Assembly: GCF_905171775.1 (NCBI RefSeq) | Contig: NC_053490.1 | Location: 11,429,155 to 11,493,154 of the forward strand | DNA from: Rana temporaria | Lineage: Eukaryota; Chordata; Amphibia; Anura; Ranidae | DNA length: 64,000 bases | Direction of reading: 5' to 3' | In this document: piece by piece, positions 20,605 through 32,922 of the stretch | How positions within the stretch are numbered: position 1 is the stretch's first letter | Layout: each line of letters opens with the position of its first letter | Program-made: the position numbers and the translations under genes | Notes under the pieces: model-generated | The model's database searches: none | Told to the model about the DNA's origin: nothing | What the model saw: only the letters and a program-made list of their open reading frames with translations

Positions 20605-20981
20605 CCCCTTTCAAACTGGGGCGGGAGGTGTGCCGGTGGTAAAGCGCCGCTATTTTTAGAGGCGCTTTACTGCCTATTTTATTTCTGCTAATCGACCACT
20701 AGTGGGCAGAGAAAGGGTCACCAAAAAGCGGCTCTGCAGAGGCGCTTTGCCGGCGGTATAGCCGCGGTGTCCCATTGATTTCAATGGGCAGGAGCGGTGG
20801 AGCAGCGTTGTACACACAGCTCCAAAGATGCGGCTAGCAGGACTTTTTTTTACATCCTGCTAGTGAACCGCTCCTCGGGGCTTTCACGCTGGAGACACAC
20901 CAGCGGCTGTTTCAGGTCGGTTTGCAGGCGCTATTTTTAGCGCAATAGCACGTGCAAAACGACCCCGTGTGAAAGGGGTCT
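20605..20981. mobile_element. MITE with acccctttca ends
   Basis: The left end acccctttcaaactggggcg is complementary to the right end cgaccccgtgtgaaaggggt. It is GC-rich with repeated gcgctatttttag words near both ends. No certain target duplication. Confidence 0.65.
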
Positions 20982-20999
20982 AAAGCTCATCTTTGACCT

Positions 21000-21365
21000 T
21001 TGTTTTTTTCACCTTATTGCATCCTAGGCAAACACCTGGTAATGACGCCCCCCCCCCCCACGTTTTTCCTGAGCCCGTGCACCTGCTGTGCGCGTCCCCC
21101 GGCATCCTCTTCTCCGCGTCTTCTCAGCGTTGATTCGATAGTTTGATAGCACAGCCATTGGCTCACGCTGCTGTCGGCCAAATCTAATGACGCGCCCACC
21201 GGGGGGGACGGGACCGAGAGATGCACTCTGTGTTTATGGATGCAGAGTGTATGAGACGGGAGCGCGCCTGAAGGTAACCCCCTCAGGAGAGAGCTTCCCG
21301 AGGCCGAGACATCCGCCGTGGGACCCCAGAAGAGGACGAACCTTTTCCTATAAAAAGTTGTATAA
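21000..21365 (+). repeat. Dispersed GC-rich repeat (fragment)
   Basis: It resembles the family at 28198-28667: an initial tttttttcacctta-like block, a GC-rich middle with atccgcc/gagcgcgcc words, and gggaccccagaagaggacga near 21320. Non-coding. Confidence 0.5.
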
Positions 21366-22518
21366 ATGAACGTTTCATCGTAGGCACCCCCAACCTTGTT
21401 AGACTTCTGCTCCAGTGTCCCCCCAAGTCCATCATTTTCAACCTTTTTTTAGACCAGGACCTAGTAAATGCTTTTTACAACCATCTGTTCCCGAACTGTG
21501 TACATTTTTTTTAAAGTTTATCCTCCCACAATAAAAGTATGGTGATGCATAATTTGTATTAAAGTTCTGGAAGGCTTTGGATTAGCACTATGTGGGGGAT
21601 GAAGGTTCTGGAGGGGGTTGGGGGACTCTGCAGTAGACTTGGGGGGCCTTGTAGGTTTCTTGAGGGAGCTTGGGGCGGCTGTGGGGGATAAAGTCTCTGG
21701 AGGGGGCTGAATGTCAATCCAGAAGGTTGACAATGTGAGTGACTTGAGGGAACTGTGGGACACTCTTAGGGGGCACTATTGGGGGGAGGGTGGAGTTTTT
21801 CGGCAAAGTAGGGGGCACTGTGAAGTGTGTGGAGCACTGTGGAGAACGAGGGCTCCTGGAGGACCCCCGAGACAGAAGTTGAGAGGCACTGTGGACACTG
21901 TGCAAGCTGGAGGTCTGAGAGGAGGGGGGCACGGCCTGGCAGTGGGCCACGGTTGAGAAATGCTGACCTAGGATACCACAAACCCCAGGTGTTCATGGGA
22001 AAAGGCAATTTTCACCAACTTGGAACTTTGGATGTCTCGGTGACCCACCAAGAGGTTGTGTTGCAGAAGTTTCTGAAGCCAGGCCTTCTACTGTCTGTAG
22101 TTCTGCTTTATATCACATCACGTTTCCTCTTACCGGTACAGATTAGCAGAAGTAGAACAGTTTATAGACGATCCTTTCTATGGCCTTGTTACCTCCGGTC
22201 TCCTCTGTCATGTCTCTGGATCTAACTGGTCTATATTTATGTTTGACTTGGTTCTTTTCATCGTCCTCCCACCGAATTCTCATTGTGATTTGTACAGAGA
22301 TTATACACTTTTAAATATCCGGCTTTTGTCGGTTCTGTGCTGCAAATGTTGTGTTTTGGTGCACGTAAAATAAAACCGGTCTGTTCCACGCAGGTAGTTT
22401 TGTGTGTTTATATAGTAACAAACCCAACGAGAACAGAATAAAGGAAGAGTCCAGAACCATAAACTGCACTGTTTATAGGATAAAGACACCTGGCAAAAAA
22501 ATACCCCACCCCCTAGAC
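21366..22518. other. Unassigned stretch, G-rich in part
   Basis: Bases 21600-21960 are purine- and G-rich with irregular ggggg..ctgtggg words, giving short ORFs in most frames without any recognisable family. No exon or element boundary could be defined. Confidence 0.35.
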
Positions 22519-23354
22519 CAGGGCTCGACAAATCCCAGGCGCCAGGTCGCCATGGCGACTAGAAATGGTGTCCTGGCGACTTGGCTTGGAAGGTGGGCAA
22601 AAAAAACCCATTTTTTTGTGAGCTGGTGCCATCTGGTGGTGAGCCGTTGGTATTACAAGTTAATACCACCAGATGTGTGAGCTGGCGCCATTTGGTGGTG
22701 GCCGTTGGTATTACAAGTTAAGCATTACAAGTTACACAGCAATTCTAATGTAATTTTTCACAATTTTTCACTATTTTCACTGCCATCTTCTTCCCTCTAA
22801 TTAGAACCCCCAAACATTATATACATTTTTTATCCTAACACTCTAGAGAATAAAATGGCCATCTTTGCAATACTTTCTGTCACGTTGTATTTGCGCAGCG
22901 GTCTTACAAGCGCACTTTTTGGGGAAAAAATTCCACTTTTTTTAATTAAAAAAATAAGACCACAGTAAAGTTATCCCCATTTTTTTTTTTTAATATTATG
23001 AAAGATAATGTTGCGCCGAGTAAATTCATACCCAACATGTCACGCTTCAAAATTGCGTCCGCTCGTGGAATGCCGACAAACTTTTACCCTTTAAAATCTC
23101 CGTAGGCGACCTTTAAAAAAATCTACAGGTTGCATGTTTTGAGTTACAGAGGAGGTCTAGGGCTAGAATTATTGCTCTCGCTCTACCAATCGCGGCGATA
23201 CCTCACATGTGTGGTTTGAACACCGTTTACATATGCGGGCGCTGCTCACGTATGTGTTCGCTTCTGCGCGCAAGCTCGTCGGGACGGGGCGCGTTTTCTG
23301 GCTCCTAACTTTTTTAGCTGGCTCCTAGATTCCAAGCAAATTTGTCAAACCCTG
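22519..23354. mobile_element. hAT-type element, CAGGGCTCGACAAAT family (836 bp)
   Basis: Ends are cagggctcgacaaat and atttgtcaaaccctg. Flanks are CCCTAGAC (22511-22518) and TCCTAGAC (23355-23362), one mismatch. The interior is non-coding, and a sister copy lies at 44698-45421 with the same words (ggtcgccatggcgactagaa, catgtgttttgagtt-like). A short tandem ggtggtgagccgttggtatt piece is repeated near 22635 and 22695. Confidence 0.85.
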
Positions 23355-24510
23355 TCCTAGACTGCCTTCATACCTGTGCACAGTAACGCACCATGCAGAA
23401 GGCTCCATTCATTCTAAATTTTATCTTCATGCATTAAAAAACGGCACCTTTACATGTACTTGCATTGCAGTGCTCTACACTGTCAGGGAAAAGTTATGCG
23501 TTTTCTGGTCCGTTGTGGTGCCTTGGAAGCCCATTCAGATAATTGGGCTGCCATAATATGTATAGGCCAGCCAAACCTTTTTCTAAGTTTTAGGTGGAGT
23601 GGTGGTCAGGTCAGGTTTTTGCTCGTCTCTAGAGAGGTTTTCTGGCTGACGAAGGAGGTGTGGTTTGGCCTTCGAAGCGCGCTCCTGTGTCACGTACCTT
23701 GTGGCAGAGCCTGACGTGTAGATGGGGGGGGGGGGGGGGGGTCTCTCACACAGCCCTGGCTCTGAGACCACTGATGTTGGGACAGTGGCACGAGAACGCG
23801 TTGAGGTATGAGTGTCTGTAGGATTTTTCGGCAGAAGCAGGTGCGTCGCCAGGAGCAGGTCACACCACTGGAACAGCAGGTGGCAGATGCTTGATGGGCA
23901 GCTAGTTGATGGCTGGTGCAGCAGGACTGGTAACAGTCAGCAAGTGAAGGACTAGGTAGCATGCAGAGCTGGAGAGTAACTGGATGCAAGGTCAGACAAG
24001 CTAAGTCGGCAACAGACTGTCTGATCCAGGCATAGGTGACAGGCAAAGAATCGGGGTACAAGCCGAGGTTGGCAACATTGAATCAGGCAGATGAACAGGA
24101 GACAGAACAAATCCAGAGCAAGGTCAAGGCAAGCCAGGCCATTAACGGGAGTCCATACAGGTACTAGCTGCAGATCAGACAGCAGTGGCTTATAGCACTG
24201 CTACAGTTTAAATGGTTTCCTTGACGCCAACATTAGCGACGGGTGCGCGCAGGTGAAGACTCACGCACAGCTGTACACAGGCAAGCGGGCATCTGCACCT
24301 CTAGAAGCTTCAGCTGTACTAGTGCCAGTGCCTTCCTCACATCCTGATGGGTCCAAGCGTCCTAGCATCTGACAGCTCTTCTGACCCCCCCCCCCCCTGC
24401 AGTGGCTCCTTGGCGTCTTCTCTGGATCCTCATACTACCTTCTGCAGTACACCTGTATTCCCAGTGGCTCCGATTGGGACTAGAGGTTACCCACGAGCTA
24501 CCTACATGCC
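23355..24510. other. Unassigned repeat-like stretch
   Basis: Bases 23700-24300 hold many aggcag/caggcaag/gcaggtc words with a phrase structure that suggests an old dispersed element, but I could not see ends or coding. G-run at 23727-23743 and C-run at 24387-24398. Confidence 0.35.
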
Positions 24511-25374
24511 TTAAAGTGGATGTAAACACTCACATATACCCAGCCTCACATTATACACAGAGATTAAACAAATCTCCCTACATAAGTTTTCTGCTCTCTT
24601 CAGCTTTATATATTCTTTAGAAAGTTCAGATCATGTTGGAAGATTTTCTCTTCCTGTTCAGCACTGGGAGTGGATTATTGGCAGACAGCTGATTGGAGGA
24701 AAGGCACACCCTGGAGCACCGCTGAGGGACCCCAAAAGAGGAAGATCGGGGCCACTCTGTTCAAAACCCACTGCACAGAGGAGGTAAGTATAACTAGGGT
24801 GACCACGTGTCCCGGATTGCCCACATTTTTCAGGTCTGTCCCAGGTCCCGTGCACCTTCATTCCAGGACAATACAGTGTCCCGAAATGAAGCTGACACAG
24901 CCACCCACTCTCCCCTCTATCTGTTGCCCCCAAAAAAGGCCGCCACATAGCTGCTTTACTCACTGGCGGCACTTGTCCTGGCCGGGAATGCCTGGAGGAG
25001 CACAGTCCCCGCCCCCTGCTTGTGATTGGAGAAATCACAAATCCCGCCTCTTGTGTCTAATTACAGCAGGGCAGTGTAAAGCCAGCGTTGGAACAAGGCA
25101 AACGGGTCTCGGCCAGTCAGGACAAGTGCTGTCAGTGAGTAAAGTGGCGATGCGGCTGCCTTTTTTGGGGGCGTGATCAGTTCTTCTGGGTAGAGCGCGC
25201 ATCCGCCGCCCCAGCTGTGCTCCGATTCATTACAGCACAAGCTGATTTTTGGGAAGGGGGTCCCTGAATGGCCGTTTGGGACAGTGATCACCCTAAGTAT
25301 AACATGTTTGTATGTGTTGTTTTTTTTTTAAACTAACCTTTACATATCTTTTCAATGCATTAAAACCACTTTAA
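24511..25374. mobile_element. TTAA-flanked non-autonomous element containing a hAT MITE
   Basis: It starts TTAAAGTGGATG and ends AACCACTTTAA. Its core gggaccccaaaagaggaagatcggggcc..ggaggtaagtataac matches 28555-28620 and 39836-39905. A hAT MITE (24795-25295) interrupts it exactly within gtaagtataacatg. Non-coding. Confidence 0.6.
24795..25295. mobile_element. hAT-type MITE, TAGGGTGACCA family (501 bp)
   Basis: Ends are tagggtgaccacgtgtccc and gggacagtgatcaccctaa-like. The 8-bp duplications AGTATAAC at 24787-24794 and 25296-25303 are identical. Related repeats at 28606-28622 and 39893-39909 show the uninterrupted site (ggtaagtgtaacatg, ggtaggtataacatg), so the boundaries are confirmed by empty sites. 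Confidence 0.9.
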
Positions 25375-25843
25375 TACTGAGAATCTTGTGGATGCACGTT
25401 ATGTTATTTTTATTGCTCATTTAATACATTTTGCTACACTGTTTGTGGTTTGGTGCCTCTCCCTCCCCTTCCTCTCACTTCCTGTCCTGTTTTACCAGAT
25501 GAGAAGTGATGCAAGCTCTCACAGAAATAAAGTAGATTTCTGGCTTACGTATTCTTTTAGGGTCTGTCCATACCAGAATGCAGGGGCAGGAAAGGGGCGT
25601 TTGGTGCGCATTTCCCACGCCACGCATGTGTTGGTGGCACCCAAGCGCATCTCACAAATGCAGCGCATTTTGCAGTCACTAAACCGCATGGTATCACACT
25701 GCTCTGCAGTTTGGCGTAGTGCGATTTGCACTACACTTTGCACATTTTAGTGCGTTACGTAGCTCATTCAGATGAACGAGAACGTGAGGGACCGCGTGAG
25801 ACCGGGCGTGTTCCAGCATGAACTGGCCCTAATGCAATGCACT

Positions 25844-26391
25844 TTAAAGTGGAGTTCCACCCATAAATATAACATTACATCAGTAGTTTTAAAAAAATGT
25901 CATTAGTCCTTTACGAATTTTTTTTTTTTTTTTTTTTTTTTAGATGCCTTCAAAGTGTTGTTGCTAGGCAGAATAGTTAATCTTCCCACTTCCTGCACCT
26001 AGGTGCTTAATGCTTCCTAACCTACACCGCACAGACTCCTGGGAATGTAGTGGGTGTAACTTTCCAGGAGTCTGTGCATTCCCCAGTCTCAAAGAATCAT
26101 GTGACTTGGACAGCACAGGTGCTGAAACCTGATCTGACACTGCTTGTGCAGCACTGAGCATGTGCGAGATCTGGAAGGCTGAAATCCAGGAAGTCATACA
26201 GTCTGGCTTCATGATGCCCACACTTAAGATGGCCCCAGTCAATTTCTATTTTATAAAGTGTCTAAATGCTGTAACAACCTAACAAAACGGACCTTAGTTT
26301 ACAGACTAACTTTACTAGAATATATTAAGCTTGTGTATTACAGGGGTATTTATATTTAAAAAGTGAAATTGTGTCCGGAACTCTGCTTTAA
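25844..26391. mobile_element. TTAA-flanked MITE (548 bp)
   Basis: It starts TTAAAGTGGAGTTCCACCC and ends CCGGAACTCTGCTTTAA, with the TTAA target on both sides. No coding. The preceding ~280 bp (25565-25840) has tagggtctgtccatacc / catgaactggcccta ends and may be another MITE that it abuts. Confidence 0.75.
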
Positions 26392-26828
26392 TGAGCAATA
26401 CAAGATTTCTAAGATCCAGCCCATTGTGTGATCATTGTTGAGAGGAGTACTGGGGCCGGGGGATGGAATGCTTTCAGGAAGCCATATAGAGCGCCCTGCT
26501 GACCCCTCCCACCAGCCATGATCTGCCTGCATTACATAGAGAATCATTGATGATGTCTATGGGTCCAAAATAAGATCTAATAATAAAAACTGAAAAGTAT
26601 TCAAAGTGAACTCGGCTTCATCTTCACCGAAATTTACTTTGCAAAGTGAATATTGACTTTACTGAATGAACGGCCTTGTGCTCTTGTATAGTAGTCAGTC
26701 ACAGAGATACACCACAAGCTCAATACTTCAGACACATTGTAGAAAGATTTTTGCTCTTCATGTTCACCCTGAAGTCCAGCACCAATGTTTCCTGATCTGT
26801 AACCACCTGTGCTGTGTTTTCTCTTCAG
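26392..26828. other. Intron sequence upstream of the first visible exon
   Basis: AT-rich, no element ends. It finishes in the polypyrimidine acceptor tgtgttttctcttcag before 26829. Confidence 0.6.
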
Positions 26829-26935
26829 GGGATGTACCACTATCTGCAGAGATGTTTTCCTGATCTCCGGAATCGGGGCATTGTGGTGGGGTACGATACA
26901 CGCGGACATGCTGCAAGTAATTGTACCAGTGAGAG
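26829..26935 (+). CDS. pgm2l1: pgm2l1 exon (phosphohexomutase domain 1), 107 bp
   Basis: The exon is bounded by acceptor ttttctcttcag and donor gtaagt. It enters with two bases of a glycine codon and leaves with two bases of an arginine codon completed by the next exon. It encodes MYHYLQRCFPDL and GIVVGYDTRGHAASNCTSER, the start of domain 1 of an alpha-D-phosphohexomutase. The wording is closer to glucose-1,6-bisphosphate synthase PGM2L1 than to PGM2 as I know them. The enzyme makes glucose 1,6-bisphosphate from 1,3-bisphosphoglycerate and hexose phosphate in the cytosol. Exons encoding the ~85 preceding residues are not in the visible upstream 26 kb. Confidence 0.92.
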
Positions 26936-27210
26936 GTAAGTGTCACACCTACAACACACCACCAGCCATGGCTTATTATTTCTTTCAGGGTCTGTATTGA
27001 TGGACTTTTCACTTTTAAAGTGGTTGTAAAGTGTAACGGAATGACCCGTGACAAACAGAGACTTTGGAAAGATGAGGGGTACTCCTGTGCCAGCGTCATT
27101 AATAACTCTTGTGTCTAGGGTCACCCTGTGTCCCTTTTGGGCATAGGGTGACTGCGAAATATTAATTAGAAATTATCTTGAGATATTGCAAAGTGTTGGT
27201 TTATTCTGAC

Positions 27211-27614
27211 TAGGGGTGCAACGGATCAAAAAAATCACGGATCGGATCGATCCTCGGATCAGGAGTCACAGATCGGATCATTTTCGGATCAGCAAAAAAA
27301 AATAAGCCAAATCTTGTTACTCCCACCTAATCACTATCATTACCCTGGCGTCACCCCCCTCCACCCTGGCGTCACACCCCTCCACCCTGGCGTCACACCC
27401 CTCCACTCTGGTGTACAGACATGCTCCCCAGGTGATGGTGTAGCTCCTACCTGCAGGTGCAGAGCTCATCGATGCTGTCTCCACATATCTGCAGGCAGTT
27501 CCGGGTCTTTCCTACGGCCGAGGCTCCGGAGCGCTCCGGGGATCGCGTGGTGTGCCGATCCGAACAGGGTGACCCGTTCGGATCACGGATCGGTGACGAT
27601 CCGTTGCACCCCTA
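27211..27614. mobile_element. hAT-type MITE, TAGGGGTGCAACGGATC family (404 bp)
   Basis: Ends taggggtgcaacggatc and gatccgttgcacccctaa are complementary. The 8-bp duplications ATTCTGAC at 27203-27210 and 27615-27622 are identical. The interior has repeated cggatcgg words and three tandem copies of a ~21-bp caccctggcgtcacacccct unit at 27342-27410. Confidence 0.9.
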
Positions 27615-28197
27615 ATTCTGACCCTACCGGTCAATAGAATGACTCTTTCAATGCTTAGCCCAGGCTATTGAGTTGTTAAATGAGGCTGGCTCCTGAAAGA
27701 CCTTTCATTGTGTGATAACACTGTGTAAAGCCTAATGATGCTCAGGTGTGAATACCTTTCTGTCGGAGACAGACCGTCTATCTACAGATGTGGATTGAGG
27801 GGAACTCATTGGGTGATGGTGTTTTGTTTGAATTCTATTATTAAAGGAATGTGACTTCTCAGGTGTAGTGATTAGGTCATGTTAATTATAGACCAGCGCC
27901 AAAATGTCTGGAATGTTTAGTAATTAGCCCATCTGAAGGTGTATTGAAGCCCCCCCCAGTGTGTGATGTGTGGGTGGAGAGTTTGATTGTTCCTGTGATT
28001 ACTGAAACATGCCTTGTAAACTGTATATAAACTTGAGAGCTAACCATTAAAAGTGTTCATACATTTTGAAGCAGAGAATAGAGCGGTCAGTCTCATTTTC
28101 TGGGGAATTGGTATGGATCGTGTCTGCTGGTTTGTCGGTGTGTCGGATAAGCTGTCGTGGGTTGATGGAAGGTCGTAAACGGTGCTGACCGTTACAT

Positions 28198-28667
28198 AAA
28201 GGTAAAAGTTTTTTCACCTTAATGCATTCTATGCATTAAGGTGAAAAAACTTCCGACTATACTGACCCCTTGAAAGTCTCGTGATCGGCCCCGACATTCT
28301 CTTCGCCGCTCAGCCTGGCCGTTGATTGGCTAGAGAGGATGGATTGAAAGCAGTGCAGCCATAGGCTGGCGCTGCTGTCAATCACATCCAATGACGTGGG
28401 GCGCCGAAGGGCGGGGCCGAGTGATACAGTAATGTATCTATGGCCGCTCGCTGTTTCACGGGAGCGCTCCAAAAAGGACTCCACGCAATGCGAGGGAGCT
28501 CGCATGAAGGTGTTGAGTCCTTGCGGGGAGGACCAGAGACAACCGCAGAGGGGACCCCAGAAGACGAGGATCGGGGCCACTCTGCAAAACGAGCTGCACA
28601 GTGGAGGTAAGTGTAACATGTTTGTTATTTAAAAAATAAAATAAAATTTTTCTTTACAACCCTTTAA
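28198..28667 (+). repeat. Dispersed GC-rich repeat, most complete copy
   Basis: It begins aaaggtaaaagttttttcac with a short hairpin (cttaatgcattctatgcattaag) and ends tttacaacccttta. The middle has the gggaccccagaagacgagga / ggccactctgc / ggaggtaagtgtaacatg core shared with 8400(-), 24725, 39836 and 49870(-). Non-coding, no polymerase III boxes seen. Confidence 0.65.
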
Positions 28668-29022
28668 GGCTGGGTTCACACTATGCATCACCTATGAATC
28701 GCCCAGGAATGCGCACCGCATTCCTGTGCGATTCACATGCGATTCATTGGAATTGCGTTTTGAGCTCATTCATATTTGAATGGGCTAAATTCTTACTGCA
28801 TCACACCAAAGTAGAGCATGCACTACTTTTGGAAACGCACTGCAATCGATCGCGTGGTAGGTTTGTAGTAAGCAATCTGGTGCAGGCAAGCGCACCAAGT
28901 TTGCTACCTGTGTTTGGAGTGTTTCCATTGCACTGACACCTGCTGTAGATCGCAAGGGTACTGCATTTTGAACATGGTGCAGGTTTCCTGCGCCATGTTC
29001 TAATGTGAACTGGGGCTAAAAG
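28668..29022. mobile_element. MITE with aggctgggttcacac ends
   Basis: Left end aggctgggttcacactat, right end gtgaactggggctaaaag; near-complementary. Similar terminus to the MITE at 18918. No clear duplication. Confidence 0.55.
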
Positions 29023-29185
29023 AGTTTGCCTTCCCATACTAATTCATGAGATTGTAAAACTTACTAGTAGCAGGTGAGATGCAGGTCAGAAGCAGGATGC
29101 CTGCTGGTCAAATACATCTGTCGGTGAATTCTGAACGATTTCAGAAGCTTCTGAAACCGATTGAGGGCCCGTTCACACTGCAATG

Positions 29186-29520
29186 CTGTTAAAGGGGTTT
29201 TAAACTTTCGTGTTTTTTTTGTTTTTCACTTTAATGCATAGAATGCGTTAAGGTGAAAAAACGTCCGTAGTGCAGCTGACCCCCCCAGAGCCCCCCTTTT
29301 ACTTACCTGACCCCGATCTTTTCATCGGGGACAAGCACAGCAGCTCCAGCTGCTGTCTCGCATCCTGATTGGATAGATTGATCGCAGCGCAGCCATTGGC
29401 ATCCGCTGCTGTCAATCAAATCCAGTGATATGGGAGCCGGGGGCGGGGCCGAGTCCTGCCTCGCCACTCTGCCTTGCCGGCTGGCTAGGGAGCAGTTTGC
29501 TGCACGATTTACACATCACT
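29186..29520 (+). repeat. Dispersed GC-rich repeat fragment
   Basis: Starts gttaaaggggttttaaac, then a ttttcactttaatgcatagaa-type hairpin, and a GC-rich middle (cagccattggcatccgctgc) as in 8900 and 38720. It lies inside a region with gagggcccgttcacactgca / gtatgaattggccc ends (about 29163-29790), possibly an outer MITE. Confidence 0.5.
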
Positions 29521-30289
29521 GTTTTTTTTTTTTTTTTTTTGTACAAGCTTTATTTGAAGTGTACAAAACCTACACTTCATTCACTGCAATGTTGGGCGGC
29601 GCAATGCGGTGCCTGACATTGCAGTGTGATTTTGTGCTGCGATAAAATGCAGCCCGTCTTATCTTATTGCAGTACACTGCAATGCAACGCTAGGCTGGGC
29701 ACCTAGAAAACAATTGTTTCCTGTTTTTATCCCTGTGATGACAGACGTTTTATTATGTCTATCACAGCACATAGTATGAATTGGCCCTGGCAAGGCCCCA
29801 AGCCCATTTACACAGGCGTTATTTCTCTATGACAATGGCTCAGTATTTTTTTTAAAAGAGAAGTGTGTTTTTTTTTATTTTTATTTTATTTGCCAATCAT
29901 ACTTTCCTCGGTGGATGCAGCATCAAAACAGACCGATGCTGCAGCTGTCCCCGGCCGTCTCTGCACTGAGAACCGAGCCACCGAACAACGCTGATGGCTC
30001 GGTTCTCACTCCTCCCCGAGCGGATAGATGCTGACTGTCAGCGAGCATGGCTTCTGCTCTACTTCTCTGCGCTCATTGGAGCGCTGACCCGTGGAGGGGC
30101 GGGGAGCGACTGTCTAAGTGGCTTGCTGAGACTGCCATCAATCAAGGCAGCTGGCGGATCTCGGCTTGGAAGTCATGACGACGCGCTACACCGACTGATG
30201 GCAGTGATGTCAGCAGAGAGGACTTTAGACCGATCTCCGCTGGAAACGGGTCACCGAAGTGTAAAATTAATTGCACTCCTGTGACCCAG

Positions 30290-31615
30290 AGAAGAAGCCC
30301 GACCTAACAACGCTGTACCCAAACAAAATTTATGTCAAGCCCACCCCCCCCCATTCTTTTTTTTTTTTTTTTACAAATAGAGCTTTCTTTTGGTGCTATT
30401 TGATCATCTCTGTTTTTTTTGTGCTATAAACAAAAAACAACTAACAATTTTGAAAAAATTAATACATTTTTTTTTTTTTTTTTTTTTCTATAATTTCCCA
30501 AAAAAATTATAAAAAAAAGATTCTTCATCATTTTAGGCCAATATGTAGTCTTATAAATATTTTTTGGTAAATAAAATTGCAACAAACTTGACTAGTTTGC
30601 GTAAAAGTTATAGGCCCGGATTCACGTAGATTTGCGCATTTTTACGGCGGCGTAGCGTATCGAATTTAGCGTATCGGGAACGACGGCCATACTTAACATT
30701 GGCTACGCCACCTAGGGGGCAGCTTTATCTTTACGCGGCATATCTCTTACGGAAACGGCGTATCTTTACTGCGACGGGCAAGCGTACGCTGGTGAATCGG
30801 CGTATCTAGTCATTTACATATTCTACGGCGAAATCAACAGAAGCGCCACCTAGCGGCCAGTGGAAAAATTGCACCCCAAGATACGACGGAGCAGGCCGTC
30901 GTATCTTAGCTAGGTTTAAGTGTATCTCAGTTTGAGAATACACTTAAACTTACGACGCGCTTAGATTCCGAGTTACGTCGGCGTATCTACTGATACGCCG
31001 GCGTAACTCTTTGTGAATCCGGCCCATAGCGTCTACAAAATGGGGGATAGATTTATGGCATTTTAATTATTTTTCTTTTTTTATCAGTAATGGCGGTGAT
31101 CAGCGATTATATTCTTATTTTGTTTTCTTTCCCAGAACTGCGACATTGTGCCGTACAGATCGGACACTTTTTTGGTACCGGTGACATTTATACAGCGATC
31201 AGAGCTAAAAATAGCCACTGATTACTGTATAAAGGACAATGGCAGGGAATGGATTAACACCAGGGGGCGATCAAGGGGTTAAATGTTCCCTGGAAGGTGT
31301 TTCTAACTATGGGGGGGGGACTGACTGGGAGAAGAAGAGATTGCTGTTCCTGATCACTGGGAACAGACGATCACTCTCTCTCCCCCCCCCTTGTCAGAAT
31401 AGGGATCTGTCTGTTTACGCGTTGAGAGATCCCTGTTCTGGCTCCCTGGGGGGGCGGGTTGGGGGGCGGACATCACGGCCATCAGCCACACGCATCGGCT
31501 CTAGCAAAGCGATGCGGGCACGCGCCTGCTATTTCTCTTAAATAATCCTTACGACGACACGCGCAGCCGAGCCAACCTGCTGTAGTATGACGGCGGCTGG
31601 TTGGCAAGCGGTTAA
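30290..31615 (+). repeat. TTAACCACTTGC-family repeat, copy 1 (5' truncated)
   Basis: It matches copy 2 (34036-36884) through caaacaaaatttatgtc, agctttcttttggtg, tataaacaaaaaac, cagcgatcagagctaaaaat and ggcagggaatggattaacac, and ends ggcaagcggTTAA at 31612-31615. It is interrupted by a 413-bp CpG-rich MITE. Non-coding. Confidence 0.7.
30613..31025. mobile_element. CpG-rich MITE with 3-bp target duplication (413 bp)
   Basis: Ends ggcccggattcac and gtgaatccggccc are flanked by ATA on both sides (30610-30612, 31026-31028). Repeat copy 2 preserves the empty site gcaaaagttatagcagctac at ~35175. Carries the family core gaagcgccacctagcggcca. The superfamily is uncertain; 3-bp duplications suggest PIF/Harbinger. 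Confidence 0.88.
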
Positions 31616-31667
31616 GCAGATAGCAGAAGAGTCCTGGGTTACATACAACAACCGTATTGTTCTCATT

Positions 31668-32379
31668 GGGCTAGATTCAGGTAGGGGCGCGCGTAGTTAC
31701 GGCGGCGCAGCGTATCGTATTTACGCTACGCCGCCGTAAGTTAGAGAGGCAAGTGCTGTATTCACAAAGCACTTGCCTTCTAAGTTACGGCGGCGTAGCG
31801 TAAATGGGGCCGGCGTAAGCACGCGTAATTTAAATGTGGATGAGGGGGCGTGTTTTATGTTAATGTATGATGACCTGACGTGATTGACGTTTTTTACGAA
31901 CGGCGCATGCGCCGTCCGTGTACATATCCCAGTGTGCATTGCTCCCAAGTACGCCGCAACGACGTATTGGTTTCGACGTGAACGTAAATTACGTCCAGCC
32001 CTATTCGCGAACGACTTATGCAAACGACGTAAAAAATTCAAAATTCGAAGCGAGAACGACGTCCATACTTAATATTGGCTGCGCCTCCTAATAGCAGGAG
32101 CAACCTTACTTTAATTGCGCTGGGCGTACGTACGTTTGTAAATCAGCGTATCTAGGTCATTTGCATATTCTATGCTGAAAACAACGGAAGCGCCCCTAGC
32201 GGCCAGCGTAAAATAGCACACAATTATACGCCGCCGTATTCAAGTTAGGTCGGCGGAGGAAGCCTATTTTTTTACGTATCTGCCTTCGAGAATCCGCGTA
32301 AAGATAGGACGGCGCAGATTTCAAATTACGGCGGCGTATCTGGATATACGCCGCCATATCTGCTTGCTGAATCTAGCCC
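31668..32379. mobile_element. CpG-rich MITE with 3-bp target duplication (712 bp)
   Basis: Ends gggctagattcag and ctgaatctagccc are perfectly complementary and flanked by ATT (31665-31667, 32380-32382). The interior has several tacgccgccgta-type palindromes, the core gaagcgcccctagcggccag, and long identity to 5168-5450. Confidence 0.9.
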
Positions 32380-32922
32380 ATTGTGTTTTGTGGAGTTCTT
32401 TAGTAGAATATGGAAGGCCATGAATATCCTTGGCACCCTATAACAAGGGCCTGAGCCCGGCCCTTCATGGGGAGATCATCACTGGGAATTTTACTGACAT
32501 TTGCAGATTTGAAAAAAGACTGAAAATGACTTTTCAAATATTAAAATGTTAGGTTATATTAGATGTTATAAAGAAAAGTCGCTGAGTTGAGTCTTTCCTT
32601 TACGTTATCAGGATGAGGATACCTGTGTGCAGATCTCCTGAGTCACACAATGTTCTGTGTCAGCCAGTATGCACCTCCTAGGGCTGTGTGCAGTGATGGC
32701 CTCACACACCCAGGTTGCCACAGACTCCTCCGGGCAATTCATCCCGGGCCGATTACTCCTAAATGACTATTGTTCTTGTTCTGTACCTGACATCACCTGT
32801 AATCATTGTCGCCTTGTATCATAGGGGATGTTTATGAGGGAGGAATTCACCTCTTTTTTTTTTTTTTTTTTTCTGTATGGGAAGTGTTCTTTTAGACACT
32901 TTTCTGTTTAAAGAGACTATTA

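Noticed and set aside
22000..22225. Possible coding exon (open frame of 132 codons)
   Set aside because: No splice context or recognisable family; composition like the surrounding non-coding DNA.
1..26828. Upstream pgm2l1 exons
   Set aside because: I searched for the expected N-terminal FGTAGLR-type motif and flanking splice sites and did not find them; they are likely outside the window.
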